Shown piece by piece: positions 38,298-47,559 of a DNA stretch of 64,000 nucleotides. The notes beneath the pieces are model-generated. The model was not told where the DNA came from, did no database searches, and was given only the letters and a program-made list of their open reading frames with translations. Each line of letters opens with the position of its first letter. Position 1 is the first letter of the stretch. The DNA comes from Oxalobacteraceae bacterium OTU3CAMAD1 (lineage in GTDB: Bacteria > Pseudomonadota > Gammaproteobacteria > Burkholderiales > Burkholderiaceae_D). Location: the NCBI GenBank assembly GCA_024123915.1, contig CP099650.1, forward strand, positions 7,316,001-7,380,000. The letters run 5' to 3'. The position numbers were made by a program, and so were the translations under genes.

Positions 38298-38651
38298 CCC
38301 AGCTCCATCAAATTATTGCCAATAGGACAGTAATAATAACTGAAGGCAGTATCACTCTGTCATTGATCTGACGACGAAAATCGATAACCGCCATCACCAG
38401 ACTGTATACCTCGAGGCGAGCGGCCCTCGTGTGGTCCCCGCCTTGCCATTCGGACATCAAAGATGACCCAATGCAGCATCAGCGCCAAAAAAATTACGGA
38501 TAATTTGTTGCCCTTCGGAACCGATGTTTCATGGGGAAAACATGCAGTTATATTGAATGCGTATGGCACGTATCACAAATCAAAATTTTTTTTATTTCTG
38601 AAAACGGCGCATACTGCACTGCATCAAACGAACATTTAAAAGGAGCTTCTC
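38298..38651. promoter_or_regulatory. 354-bp gene-free region before the small-protein operon
   Basis: AT-rich compared with the genome, with runs such as AATTTTTTTTATTTCTG near 38584-38600 that could act as an UP-element for a strong promoter. A CATACT hexamer at 38610-38615 is a possible -10. AAAGGAG stands 7 bases before the ATG at 38652. No open frame or RNA gene was recognised in the rest. Confidence 0.35.
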
Positions 38652-38888
38652 ATGAACTCGACTACTTTCAACACTCACACCAACGCCAACTACGCAGGCA
38701 ATGTCGCCAACGCCGTACGTCAACTGTTCGCTGCGCTGTTTGCACGGAAGCCAGCCGCTGTTGCAGAAGCGACCACCGAGCGCGCCGATGAAACCATCTG
38801 GTGGCTGAGCAGCACCGCTAAAGACGTGGAAGCCCACTCCCCTAACCTGGCTGCGGAATTGCGCTACATCGCAGCCCGTTTCGGTTAA
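38652..38888 (+). CDS. small protein of unknown function (78 aa)
   Basis: Not recognised. 78 residues: a polar Asn/Thr-rich start (MNSTTFNTHTNANYAGN), an amphipathic or weakly hydrophobic helix (VRQLFAALFARKPAAVAE) and an acidic/aromatic second half (DETIWWLSSTAKDVEAHSP, ending ELRYIAARFG). A strong AAAGGAG site, an AT-rich leader and a shared terminator with the next tiny gene support real and probably high expression. Confidence 0.7.
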   Translation: MNSTTFNTHTNANYAGNVANAVRQLFAALFARKPAAVAEATTERADETIWWLSSTAKDVEAHSPNLAAELRYIAARFG

Positions 38889-38927
38889 TAGCAGTCCACT
38901 CAACCATCTCATTACTGGAGAATCACC

Positions 38928-39026
38928 ATGCTGACCATCATCGAAAACCTGCCTGCCGCTATCGCCGTCACCGGTATCGTACTGCGCCTGTACCTGGGCT
39001 CGAAGCCAACCCAAGACGTCGAATAA
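38928..39026 (+). CDS. 32-aa hydrophobic peptide
   Basis: ATG 38928 with GGAG 7 bases upstream opens a 33-codon frame: MLTIIENLPAAIAVTGIVLR, then LYLGSKPTQDVE. One membrane-length helix and a short charged tail. 39 bp after the 78-aa gene and 17 bp before a perfect intrinsic terminator, so the two form a dicistronic unit. No known toxin or regulator recognised. Confidence 0.6.
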   Translation: MLTIIENLPAAIAVTGIVLRLYLGSKPTQDVE

Positions 39027-39043
39027 GCCGTGCGCGCCACAGC

Positions 39044-39081
39044 AAAAAGCCCCGGCCGCTAACGCGGTGCCGGGGCTTTTT
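39044..39081. terminator. bidirectional intrinsic terminator
   Basis: AAAAAGCCCCGGC (39044-39056) pairs perfectly with GCCGGGGCTTTTT (39069-39081) around a 12-nt loop. It ends the small-protein operon (plus) and the APC permease gene (minus). Confidence 0.92.
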
Positions 39082-39099
39082 AGTTTGTAGCGAAATCAG

Positions 39100-40578
39100 T
39101 TACTTCAGCAGATTCAATTTCGAGTTGCGCATCCCGTAAAGGAAGTACGTGACGACCGCGGCCGACATCCAGATCGCGAAAATCGTGTAAGTCGTCAGCG
39201 ACAGACCGAACATCAGATACAGGCAGGCGCCAATACTCAGGCCCGGCACCACATACGGACCGAACGGCACGCGGAAGCCCTTCACGCCATTACCGTTTTC
39301 CTTCTTGCGCATCACCGGCACCGCCAGCGACACCACGATGAAGGCTGTCAGCGTGCCCATGCTGACCATGTCCCACAGGAAGGTCGCATCCACAAAGCCG
39401 GCCACCAGGCCCACGACAACGCAGACGATCAAAGTGTTCTGCACCGGCGACGCGGTCTTCGCGCTCACCTTCTGGAACGACTTCGAGATCAGGCCGTCCT
39501 TGGAGATCGCGTACAGAATGCGCGTCTGGCCATAGATCGTCACCAGGGTCACGCTGAACACGGAAATCACGGCGCCCGCCGCCAGCACCAGCGCCGGCCA
39601 GGTCTTGCCGGTGACGTTTTGCAGGATCACCGCGAGGCCGGCTTCCTGGCCGGCGAACTTGGACGCGGGCTGCGCGCCCATCGCCGCCACCGCCACCAGC
39701 ATGTAGAACACCGTCACGATCGCCAGCGCCGACAATATGCCGATCGGCACGTTGCGCTTGGGGTTGCGCACCTCTTCGCCGGCCGTGGCGACAGTGTCGA
39801 GGCCGATGAACGAGAAGAACACCGTGGCCGCCGCCGCCGTCACGCCGGCCATGCCGGTGTAGTGCACCCCGTTGTCGGGGCTGAAGAACGGATGGAAGTT
39901 GTTGATGTCAAAACCGGAGAAGGCGATGACGATGAAGAAGATCAGGATCGCCAGCTTGATCAGCACCATGATGGCGTTGGTCGTGGCCGATTCCTTGGTC
40001 CCACGTATCAGCAGCAGGCCGCACATCACCACCAGCAGAATCGGCGGCAGGTTGACATGGCCGCCGCGTATCTCGATGCCGTGCGCGGTCGAGACGATCA
40101 TCGGCGAGCGCAGCATCTCGGGGATGTGCCAGCCGAAGGCGTTGTTGAGGAAGTTGTTCAGGTAGTCGGACCAGCCGATGGCGGTGGCGCTGGCCGCCAG
40201 CCCGTACTCGAGTAGCAGGCAGGCGGCCATGATGAAGGCGGCGAATTCGCCGACGGTCGCGTACGCGAACGAATACGACGAGCCCGAGGCCGGAATCCGG
40301 AACGACAGCTCGGCGTAGCACAGCGCGGTCAGGCCGGCAGTGATGGCGGCGATCAGGAAGGACAGGATGACGGAGGGACCGGCCTTGGGAACGGCCTCGA
40401 CCATCGTGAAGAAAATGCCGGTGCCGATGGTGGCGCCGACGCCGATCATCGTCAGCGGGAACAGGCCGATCGAGCGGTGCAGGCCATTGCTGGTTGGTGC
40501 ATGTTCAGCTGGTGTGTGTTCAACTGTAGTATCGACCGGCTTGGTACGGGTCAGTTTCTGGACCAGCGATTGGTTCAC
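39100..40578 (-). CDS. APC-family amino acid permease
   Basis: 492-residue transporter with about 12-14 helices. Start GLFPLTMIGVGATIGTGIFF contains the substrate-binding GATIGTGIF motif of the APC/CAT group; AELSFRIPASGSSYSFAYATVGE and FFSFIGLDTVATAGEEVRNPKR are also diagnostic. It resembles YfnA/cationic-amino-acid permeases; substrate unproven. The minus-strand gene ends at the bidirectional terminator 39044-39081. Confidence 0.9.
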   Translation of the reverse strand: MNQSLVQKLTRTKPVDTTVEHTPAEHAPTSNGLHRSIGLFPLTMIGVGATIGTGIFFTMVEAVPKAGPSVILSFLIAAITAGLTALCYAELSFRIPASGSSYSFAYATVGEFAAFIMAACLLLEYGLAASATAIGWSDYLNNFLNNAFGWHIPEMLRSPMIVSTAHGIEIRGGHVNLPPILLVVMCGLLLIRGTKESATTNAIMVLIKLAILIFFIVIAFSGFDINNFHPFFSPDNGVHYTGMAGVTAAAATVFFSFIGLDTVATAGEEVRNPKRNVPIGILSALAIVTVFYMLVAVAAMGAQPASKFAGQEAGLAVILQNVTGKTWPALVLAAGAVISVFSVTLVTIYGQTRILYAISKDGLISKSFQKVSAKTASPVQNTLIVCVVVGLVAGFVDATFLWDMVSMGTLTAFIVVSLAVPVMRKKENGNGVKGFRVPFGPYVVPGLSIGACLYLMFGLSLTTYTIFAIWMSAAVVTYFLYGMRNSKLNLLK

Positions 40579-40813
40579 AGGCTATCCTTGTGGGAGATGT
40601 GTGGGCGAAAATGGGGGCAAAAAAACTAAGCGATTATAGGGCTTTCCAGCCTCATCGCCACAAAGTAATTTGTGCCACAAATACAACTTTATTCGCACTC
40701 GCCACCAAGGCTTGGTTACAGTTGCTTACTTTTGATACAGGCCGACGTATAGATTGGAAACTGCACGCACGCTAATCTTAGTCAACATTACAGTCTGACA
40801 AGAAGGAGCACCC

Positions 40814-40930
40814 ATGCCGGTTCAAAAAATCCCTACCGTTTCGCGCCGTTTTCATCCAGCCATCGGCGCAGCGGTCGCCGTGATCGGCGTCGCCGCGACG
40901 ATCCTCGCGGTGCTCATCGCACGTAATTAA
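40814..40930 (+). CDS. 38-aa single-pass membrane peptide
   Basis: ATG 40814 with AAGGAG 7 bases upstream encodes MPVQKIPTVSRRFHPAIGAA followed by VAVIGVAATILAVLIARN. A basic N terminus and one 20-residue hydrophobic helix suggest an inner-membrane peptide with N-in orientation. Followed by REP-like copy 3. Not recognised as a known type I toxin. Confidence 0.55.
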   Translation: MPVQKIPTVSRRFHPAIGAAVAVIGVAATILAVLIARN

Positions 40931-40971
40931 TAACGTTCGCGGGGATCGTTGAACCCGCACGGCGGCGAACG

Positions 40972-40999
40972 GGGGTCGTACCCCAAGGGGTACGACCCC
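40972..40999. repeat. REP-like hairpin, copy 3 (TCGT type)
   Basis: GGGGTCGTACCCC-AA-complement, identical in core to copy 1. The left flank GAACCCGCACGGC and a right flank CCCTTTCGGGTT are also present. Between the 38-aa peptide gene and the EF-hand gene. Confidence 0.85.
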
Positions 41000-41047
41000 G
41001 ACCCTTTCGGGTTGCGGCCGGCTCAATCCACCGCCCCGGATTTCTAA

Positions 41048-41563
41048 TCACGCCACTTCGTTGATGTTGCCGCCGATTTTGCTGGGGTCCGAGGCGCTCT
41101 CCGATGGATGCGAGATGCTGTAGACCAGCTCCTCCTGCTGCGACACGGTGCCGTCTTCGTTGGTGTCGGCCGCCTCGTATGTTTTGGTCGTGCTGCTTGC
41201 GGCGCCGGCCCCACCTGCCCCGCCGCCCGCGCCTTGCGGCTTGCCGCCTCCTTGCGCAGCAGGCGCGCCGCCTTCGGTGGGCTTGGGCGGCGCAAAGTCG
41301 CCGCTTTTGATCGCCGTCTCCAGATCCGTCTTCGTGATCGAACCGGTCTTCTGCTTATCGATCGCGTCGAACTGCTTGGCCGCGTCGTCGGCCGACACGC
41401 CTTTCGACTCCAGGCCGGAAACGAATTCCTCTTTCTTTACCTTGCCATCCTTGTCGGCATCCATCTCCCCAAACACCTTGTTGGCGATACGCGCCGCGCC
41501 CTTCGCAGGGTCGAACGCCGGCGCGCTGGCGCTTCCCGAAATACCGCTGATTGCTGTCGTCAT
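41048..41563 (-). CDS. EF-hand calcium-binding protein
   Basis: 171-residue protein with EF-hand loops. Loop 1 DADKDGKVKKEE (35-46) and loop 3 DTNEDGTVSQQE (133-144) are canonical. Loop 2 DKQKTGSITKTD (69-80) has a weakened ligand set and Asp at position 12. A Gly/Pro-rich linker (about 92-122) separates pairs. No signal peptide; the Ser/Ala-rich N terminus (MTTAISGISGSASAPAFDP) resembles other small proteobacterial EF-hand proteins. Role unknown; calcium sensing or buffering is inferred. Confidence 0.82.
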   Translation of the reverse strand: MTTAISGISGSASAPAFDPAKGAARIANKVFGEMDADKDGKVKKEEFVSGLESKGVSADDAAKQFDAIDKQKTGSITKTDLETAIKSGDFAPPKPTEGGAPAAQGGGKPQGAGGGAGGAGAASSTTKTYEAADTNEDGTVSQQEELVYSISHPSESASDPSKIGGNINEVA

Positions 41564-41673
41564 AGTGCTTACTCCATAGTTAAGGACAATGCTGTACCTG
41601 TTAACGTACTTAATCGTCCAACTATGAGTGCGCGGAATGTAAAGGGAGGTAAAGCGGCGTTAAGACGAAAGGG

Positions 41674-42675
41674 TCAGTCGACCCGCACCACCATCAAGCC
41701 CGCCCGCAGGCCGACCCGGACATCGGGATTGGGGAACACCACCAGCTCCTCGGGATGCTGGACGGTGTAGACGGTGTCGCCGTCGCGGGCGATCTCCTCG
41801 CCCTGCTTCAGCGTCGTGAAGTTGTGCGTGTCCTTCCCGAACGCCATCTGAAACTTGTCGCTCAACTTGATGATCTGGCGCGCCGTGTTGAAGACGTGCG
41901 GCGCCTGTTTCGCTTCGCGCTTGGGCGCGCCGCGCAGCAGATCGTCCAGCGCCAGCGAGGCATCGGCGAATTGCGCCAGATCGTTCTGGCCCAGGGTGCC
42001 GATGCGTCCCAATTCCACCGTGGTACCGGCGGCGCCGTGATGCTCCGCCGAGTAGTAGCTGTACGTGCCGACCGAGGCCGGATTCATGATCACCGCGCCG
42101 ATGCCGGCAAGGCCCAGCCATTCGATCAACGCGCGCCGCGTATGCTCGGCGATGATCTCGGGGACGATGGCGAAGGTCGGATACACCGACGGCCGGATGG
42201 CCGTGTGCAGATCCAGATGCCAGCGCACCGGCCCCGCGTCGCTGAAGAAGGCCGTGGTGGCGGCGATCATCACGTCGGCACGCGCGGCTTCGGCAGTGCC
42301 GGCCAGGGTGCCGCGTTCGGCGCGGAACATGCGGTTCAAGTCCGCGTCGATGAAGCGTCTGCCGGCGCGGATGGCGCCGATATTGCCGACGCAGAGCATC
42401 AGATTGACGGCCAGCGCCTGCGGTTGCCGCGACAAGGCGTCGAGCAGGTAGGCGACCATTTCGATCGGCCCCGTCTCGTCGCCATGCACGCCGACGGAGA
42501 TCAGCATCGCGGGACGGTCGCCCGCCCCCTTGATGGTGAGGATTCCGTCGGCCGGCTGCGTGACCGCGAAACCGGCCGCCGAAAAGCGCTGCGCCACGGC
42601 GCTGAAATCGGCTTCAGCGAGCGCACGCACAGCCTCCGGTAAAGCTGTCGGCAAAGTGTCGATACGCTCGCTCAT
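41674..42675 (-). CDS. astE: succinylglutamate desuccinylase
   Basis: 333-residue zinc enzyme and last step of the arginine succinyltransferase pathway: N-succinylglutamate to glutamate plus succinate. Zinc ligands H64 and E67 (VGVHGDETGP) and H157 (WHLDLHTAI), plus probable catalytic E221 (TTVELGRIG). Begins 4 bp after the gdhB stop, so it is at the end of the ast operon but separated from astB by the giant gdhB gene. Confidence 0.93.
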   Translation of the reverse strand: MSERIDTLPTALPEAVRALAEADFSAVAQRFSAAGFAVTQPADGILTIKGAGDRPAMLISVGVHGDETGPIEMVAYLLDALSRQPQALAVNLMLCVGNIGAIRAGRRFIDADLNRMFRAERGTLAGTAEAARADVMIAATTAFFSDAGPVRWHLDLHTAIRPSVYPTFAIVPEIIAEHTRRALIEWLGLAGIGAVIMNPASVGTYSYYSAEHHGAAGTTVELGRIGTLGQNDLAQFADASLALDDLLRGAPKREAKQAPHVFNTARQIIKLSDKFQMAFGKDTHNFTTLKQGEEIARDGDTVYTVQHPEELVVFPNPDVRVGLRAGLMVVRVD

Positions 42676-42679
42676 ACGC

Positions 42680-45600
42680 TTACACCGCCAGGGTGGTGTT
42701 ACCGGAGTTGGTCGCCTCGGACAGCGCCCACACGTCCAGCATCGCCTGTTCCAGATCGGTCGCCACCGCGTAGCCGGTCAGGCCCAGCGTGTTGGCGACC
42801 AGTTCGACCGCCTCCACGCCGGAGTGGCTGCCGGTGGCGTGCAGCAGCACCTGCGACAACAGGCGTTGCTGCGTGCGGCGCAGCGCGTTTTGCGCGTAGC
42901 TGCGCAGCTGTTCCTGCGAACGGCTGGTGGCTGGCAGCTTCAGGCCGCGTTCCAGGGTATCGATGCCGACTTGCGCGCGCAGCGCCAGGCCGACTTGAAG
43001 GAAGGCCGGCAAATCCATACCGACCGGACGCGTGACCGACAGCGCCGCGAACACAAACGCCGCCACCGATTCGATCGCGTCGACAGCCTTCCAGGCGGCG
43101 ACGAATTCCGGACGCAGGCCGGCGGTGAGTTCGGCGTCTGACTGGCCGTCGTCGGCGCTCAGTTGGGCCAGCGTCTCCGGCTTGGCGAACAGGCGGGTCA
43201 GCTCGGCCACGCCGTCCTTCAATTGATCCGCCGGCACGGTCAGCGCGCCTTCGATGACAGCCTTTTGCAGCACGCGGGTGCGGCCATCGACCTTGATCGA
43301 GACGGCGCGCGGCACTTTCAGCGCGTCAGCGTCCAGGGTCGAGAAGATCGGCGCCAGATTCAGCGCGGACCATGCCTGGCCCCACGCCAGGATCACGTCC
43401 GCTTCGTCGACGCCATGTTCGCCGGCCAGTTGGCGCAGCATCAGCGGGCCGCAACGGTTGACCGATTCATTGGCCAGCACGGTCGCCAGGATGGCGTTTG
43501 CCAGCGGATGCGCCAGCGCGGGACGGGTCGCGACCAGCAGGTCCGGGAAGTACGGCTTGAGCACCGATTCGGCCCAGCTGTTTTCCGTCAGCGGCAGCGC
43601 CGACAGAATGCGCTTGTAGCGGTTCTTGACGTTGGCGATGACGACCGCCAGTTCCGGCGTCGTCAAACCACGGCCGTCGGACTTGCGGCGCGCCAGTTCG
43701 GCCACCGTCGGCAGTTGTTCCAGCTCGCGCGACAGCGCGCCCTCTTCTTCCAGGAAGGCGATCAGCGATGCGTAACCATCCTGCACGGCGGCGTCGGTCT
43801 GCGCCTGCGCTTCGCGCACCAGCAGCTGCGTTTGCAGCGTGTTGTCGCGCAGGACCAGGCGCTCGATGTCGGCGGTCATTTCGTTCAGGGTGCGGTTGCG
43901 GTCAGCCTCGGTCAGCAGGCCTGCGTTCATTTCCACGTCCAGCCACATTTTCGCGTTCACTTCGTGGTCGGAGCAATCCACACCGGCCGAGTTGTCGATC
44001 GCATCGGTGAAGATGCGGCCGCCGGCCAGCGCGAATTCGATACGGCCCGCTTGCGTGGCGCCCAGGTTGCCGCCCTCGGCGACGACCTTGCAGCGCAACT
44101 GGTTGCCGTCGACGCGGATGTTGTCGTTGGCGCGGTCCTTGACCTGCGCATGCGATTCGGTCGACGCCTTGATGTAGGTACCGATACCGCCGTTGTAGAA
44201 CAAATCGACCGGCGCCTTCAGGATGCGGTGCATCAGTTCTTCCGGCGGCAGCGAGGTTTCCTCGATGTCCAGCGCGGCGCGGATCTGCGGCGACAGCTCG
44301 ATCGTGCGCGAAGTGCGCGGATAGACGCCACCGCCGGCCGAGATCAATTCCTTGTTGTAGTCGTCCCACGAGGAGCGCGGCAGCGCGAACATGCGTTCAC
44401 GCTCGACGAAGGATTTTTCCATGTCCGGCGTTGGGTCGAGGAAGATATGGCGGTGGTCGAACGCGGCGATGATCTGCAGTTTGCGCGACAACAGCGCGCC
44501 GTTGCCGAACACGTCGCCCGACATGTCGCCCACGCCGACCATCGTCACCGGGGTGGCGTGGATGTCGTGGTCCATTTCGTAGAAGTGGCGCTTGACGGCT
44601 TCGAACGCGCCCTTGGCGGTGATGCCCATCTTCTTGTGGTCGTAGCCGTTCGAGCCGCCCGACGCGAAGGCGTCGCCGAGCCAGAAGCCGCGCTGCACGG
44701 CGATGCCGTTGGCGATGTCGGAGAAGGTCGCGGTGCCCTTGTCGGCCGCCACCACCAGGTAAGGATCGTCGCTGTCGTAGCAGACGGTATCCGCCGGCGG
44801 CACGATCTTGCCCAGCACGCGGTTGTCGGTCATTTCCAGCAGGCTGGCGATGAACAGGCGGTAGACCGCTTCGCCTTCGGCCGCGATGGTTTCACGCACG
44901 GCGTCTTTCGGCATCTGCTTGCACACGAAGCCACCCTTGGCGCCGGCCGGCACGATGACGGCGTTCTTCACCATCTGCGCCTTCACCAGGCCCAGGACTT
45001 CGGTGCGGTAGTCTTCCATGCGGTCCGACCAGCGCAAGCCGCCACGGGCGACCGGGCCGCCGCGCAAGTGCACGCCTTCGAAACGGCGCGAGAACACGAA
45101 GATCTCGCGGAACGGACGCGGTTCCGGCACCAGCGACAGATTACTGGTGTCGAACTTGAAGATGATCTTGTCGCCCTTCTGATTGTTCTGGAAGTAGTTG
45201 GTGCGCAGGGTCGCGGTCATCAGGTCGGTCATGGCGCCCAGCACTTCTTCGCTGTCGGCGTGGTTGATCGACGGCAGGCGGCCCTTGATCGCGGCCAGCG
45301 ATTCCAGCGCGGCGTCGCGGGTGGCTTGATCGAGCGCGGGATTGAAGCGCTGCAGGAAGGCGTCCACCAGCTGCTTGACGATGGCCGGCTGCTTGCGCAA
45401 GGTCTCGGCGATGTAGCGCACCGAGAACTGGGTGCCGGTCTGGCGCCAATAGCTCATGTAGGCACGCACCAGTTGCACCTGGCGCAGGCTCAAACCACCT
45501 TCGATGACCAGGCCATTCAGGCGGCCGTCTTCGGCTTCGTTGTTGAACAGGGATGCGAACAGCTCCTGCGCGACCGGAATCACTTCCGGCTTGGCCAGGC

Positions 45601-47392
45601 TGGCGGCGCTGGCTTCATCGACCGACAGGCTGGTAACGAAGTGGCGCTTGCCGTCCATGCGGATCGAGTGCGCCTGTTCGCGGTCGATGGCCACGCCGGC
45701 GTTGTGCAGCGCCGGCAGAATGGTCGACAGCGACGGCACGCGGTCCACCGAATACAGGCGGATGGTGGTGGCCTCGGCCGACGCGTCCACGCGCACATCG
45801 ACACGCGACGGATCGGTGTTCTGCAAAATGGTTTGCAGGTCGTAGAAGGCGGCGACAGGCGGGGTCGAGGCGACGTAATCGGTCGGCAGGGTCGCGCACA
45901 TCTTGCGCAGGTGGGCGCGCATCGGCACGTTGGAGACGGCGTCGGCCAGCTTCGAGAAGCTGTCATGCCAGCCGTCCAGCACCGCCGTCAGCGGCTGCTG
46001 GATGTCGGTTTCCAGGTCCAGCGGATAGCGAGCGCCGTGGGCGATCAGGTACACGCGGGCCAGCGGGCCGTCTGCTACCAGCGTCTGCGAACTGACATGG
46101 TGGGCGCCGGAGCTGGCTTGCAGCGCCTTGGCCAACGCGGAGGCGACGCTTGCGCTGTAACGCTCGCGCGGCAGGTACACCAGCACGTTCAGGTGGCGCG
46201 CGTAAACGTCGCGGCGGGCGAACACCTTGGTGCGTGGCTGCTTGTACAGCGAGACGACGGCGCCGCAGACTTCGGCCAGCCATTCCGGTTCGGCTTCCAA
46301 CGCTTCGGTGCGTGGCAGCGATTCGAGGATCTCGATGAATTTCTCGGCGCGGAAGCCTTCCTGGCGCACGCCGGCGATGCTCAGCACCTTGGCGATGCGG
46401 CCACGCGCGAACGGCAGGCGGTTCACCGGCGTGGCCGTGGCGGCGCGGGTGAACAGGCCGACGAAGCAGTATTCGCCAAGGATCGCGCCTTGCGGATCGG
46501 TGTGGCGGATGCCGATGAAGTCCAGCGCCTGGTCGCGGTGCAAGGTGCCCTCGACGTCGGCCTTGACGATCGACAGCGTATGGCCGCGTTTCGACAGCGT
46601 GTCGAAGTCACCCGGAATGTTGGCCAGGCAGGTGCCGTAGACCGGATGCGTGGTGTCCTGCAGCACGCCGATGCGGCTCGGGATGTCGCGTTCCAGCTCG
46701 CGCACGCCCGGTTTGACTTGATAGTAGGCGTAGCCGAACGGCTCGAAGCCTTCGGTACGTGCCCATTCCAGGAAAGCCGCGACTTCCTGGCCCTCTTCGC
46801 CGTTGGCGGATGCTTCTTTGGCGATGCGGCTGAAGTGTTCCTGCATCGCGGCCTTGTCGCGGCGGACCACGGCGGCGTCGCGCGAGACCATCTCGATGCG
46901 GTCGACCAGCATGCCCAGCTCCGCTTCCGACAAATCGTCGGCCAGCAGGCACAGGACGTAGGATTCAAGTTTGTCGCCACTCTGGCCGACGGCGGTGACC
47001 ACACCGTCCGCGTTTCGCGAAACCGGCAGCACCGAATTCAATACGCCGTTGGCGACGATGCGCAGCTTGCGCATAGCCATGACGATCGAATCGACCAGGT
47101 ACGGCATGTCGTCGTTGAGGATCAGCAGCGCGGTGGCCATGCCGCCGCGTCCATCCTCGTAGCGCAGCTTGGCGATTTGCGCGCCGCTGCCGGTGCGCTT
47201 GGAGGCTTGCGTGAAACCGTCCCACAAAACCGGCGCCAGACTACCGGGCACGGTGCCGGTCAGGTCTTCATCGTCCAGTGAACCGAGCCAGGCGCTGATC
47301 AGCGCCGGGACCTGGCTGGTTTCGCTGGCAGGCTTGCTGGCGTTGATCAAATCCAGCGTCTGAGCGCGCAGGTCTTGTGGCATTTGTTTCAT
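42680..47392 (-). CDS. gdhB: NAD-specific glutamate dehydrogenase, large type
   Basis: 1570-residue enzyme of the large (about 180 kDa) NAD-GDH class, converting glutamate to 2-oxoglutarate and ammonia. The N-terminal half contains ACT-like regulatory regions. The catalytic part shows GGPVARGGLRWSDRMEDYRT, VPAGAKGGFVCKQMP (substrate Lys region), YLVVAADKGTATFSDIANG and VGVGDMSGDVFGNG. The P. aeruginosa homologue GdhB is induced by arginine through ArgR. Here the gene lies between astB and astE. TTGGAG precedes ATG 47392. Long open frames on the opposite strand are shadows. Confidence 0.96.
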   Translation of the reverse strand: MKQMPQDLRAQTLDLINASKPASETSQVPALISAWLGSLDDEDLTGTVPGSLAPVLWDGFTQASKRTGSGAQIAKLRYEDGRGGMATALLILNDDMPYLVDSIVMAMRKLRIVANGVLNSVLPVSRNADGVVTAVGQSGDKLESYVLCLLADDLSEAELGMLVDRIEMVSRDAAVVRRDKAAMQEHFSRIAKEASANGEEGQEVAAFLEWARTEGFEPFGYAYYQVKPGVRELERDIPSRIGVLQDTTHPVYGTCLANIPGDFDTLSKRGHTLSIVKADVEGTLHRDQALDFIGIRHTDPQGAILGEYCFVGLFTRAATATPVNRLPFARGRIAKVLSIAGVRQEGFRAEKFIEILESLPRTEALEAEPEWLAEVCGAVVSLYKQPRTKVFARRDVYARHLNVLVYLPRERYSASVASALAKALQASSGAHHVSSQTLVADGPLARVYLIAHGARYPLDLETDIQQPLTAVLDGWHDSFSKLADAVSNVPMRAHLRKMCATLPTDYVASTPPVAAFYDLQTILQNTDPSRVDVRVDASAEATTIRLYSVDRVPSLSTILPALHNAGVAIDREQAHSIRMDGKRHFVTSLSVDEASAASLAKPEVIPVAQELFASLFNNEAEDGRLNGLVIEGGLSLRQVQLVRAYMSYWRQTGTQFSVRYIAETLRKQPAIVKQLVDAFLQRFNPALDQATRDAALESLAAIKGRLPSINHADSEEVLGAMTDLMTATLRTNYFQNNQKGDKIIFKFDTSNLSLVPEPRPFREIFVFSRRFEGVHLRGGPVARGGLRWSDRMEDYRTEVLGLVKAQMVKNAVIVPAGAKGGFVCKQMPKDAVRETIAAEGEAVYRLFIASLLEMTDNRVLGKIVPPADTVCYDSDDPYLVVAADKGTATFSDIANGIAVQRGFWLGDAFASGGSNGYDHKKMGITAKGAFEAVKRHFYEMDHDIHATPVTMVGVGDMSGDVFGNGALLSRKLQIIAAFDHRHIFLDPTPDMEKSFVERERMFALPRSSWDDYNKELISAGGGVYPRTSRTIELSPQIRAALDIEETSLPPEELMHRILKAPVDLFYNGGIGTYIKASTESHAQVKDRANDNIRVDGNQLRCKVVAEGGNLGATQAGRIEFALAGGRIFTDAIDNSAGVDCSDHEVNAKMWLDVEMNAGLLTEADRNRTLNEMTADIERLVLRDNTLQTQLLVREAQAQTDAAVQDGYASLIAFLEEEGALSRELEQLPTVAELARRKSDGRGLTTPELAVVIANVKNRYKRILSALPLTENSWAESVLKPYFPDLLVATRPALAHPLANAILATVLANESVNRCGPLMLRQLAGEHGVDEADVILAWGQAWSALNLAPIFSTLDADALKVPRAVSIKVDGRTRVLQKAVIEGALTVPADQLKDGVAELTRLFAKPETLAQLSADDGQSDAELTAGLRPEFVAAWKAVDAIESVAAFVFAALSVTRPVGMDLPAFLQVGLALRAQVGIDTLERGLKLPATSRSQEQLRSYAQNALRRTQQRLLSQVLLHATGSHSGVEAVELVANTLGLTGYAVATDLEQAMLDVWALSEATNSGNTTLAV

Positions 47393-47434
47393 CGTTGCTT
47401 CTCCAATACGTTATGAGTATTTTATGTTGCAGGA

Positions 47435-47462
47435 CGCCGCGCCGGCTTGTGGCTACGCGGCG
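47435..47462. repeat. hairpin in the astB-gdhB spacer
   Basis: CGCCGCG (47435-47441) and CGCGGCG (47456-47462) form a 7-bp stem with a 14-nt loop in the 167-bp spacer before gdhB. No T-run follows on the minus strand. It could reduce read-through from astB or protect mRNA ends. Confidence 0.4.
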
Positions 47463-47559
47463 TAGGGTCAGGCGATACGGGCACTATTAAACCAGATGGG
47501 GACGAAATAGTGCATTACAAATCGAATCAATGGAGCACGATTATTCGAGCGTCTCAATT

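Noticed and set aside
43163..47281. Very long plus-strand open frame opposite gdhB
   Set aside because: It is antisense to a certain gene; its composition (Arg, His, Gln, Val, Asp rich) is what high-GC third-position bias produces, and it has no recognisable domain.
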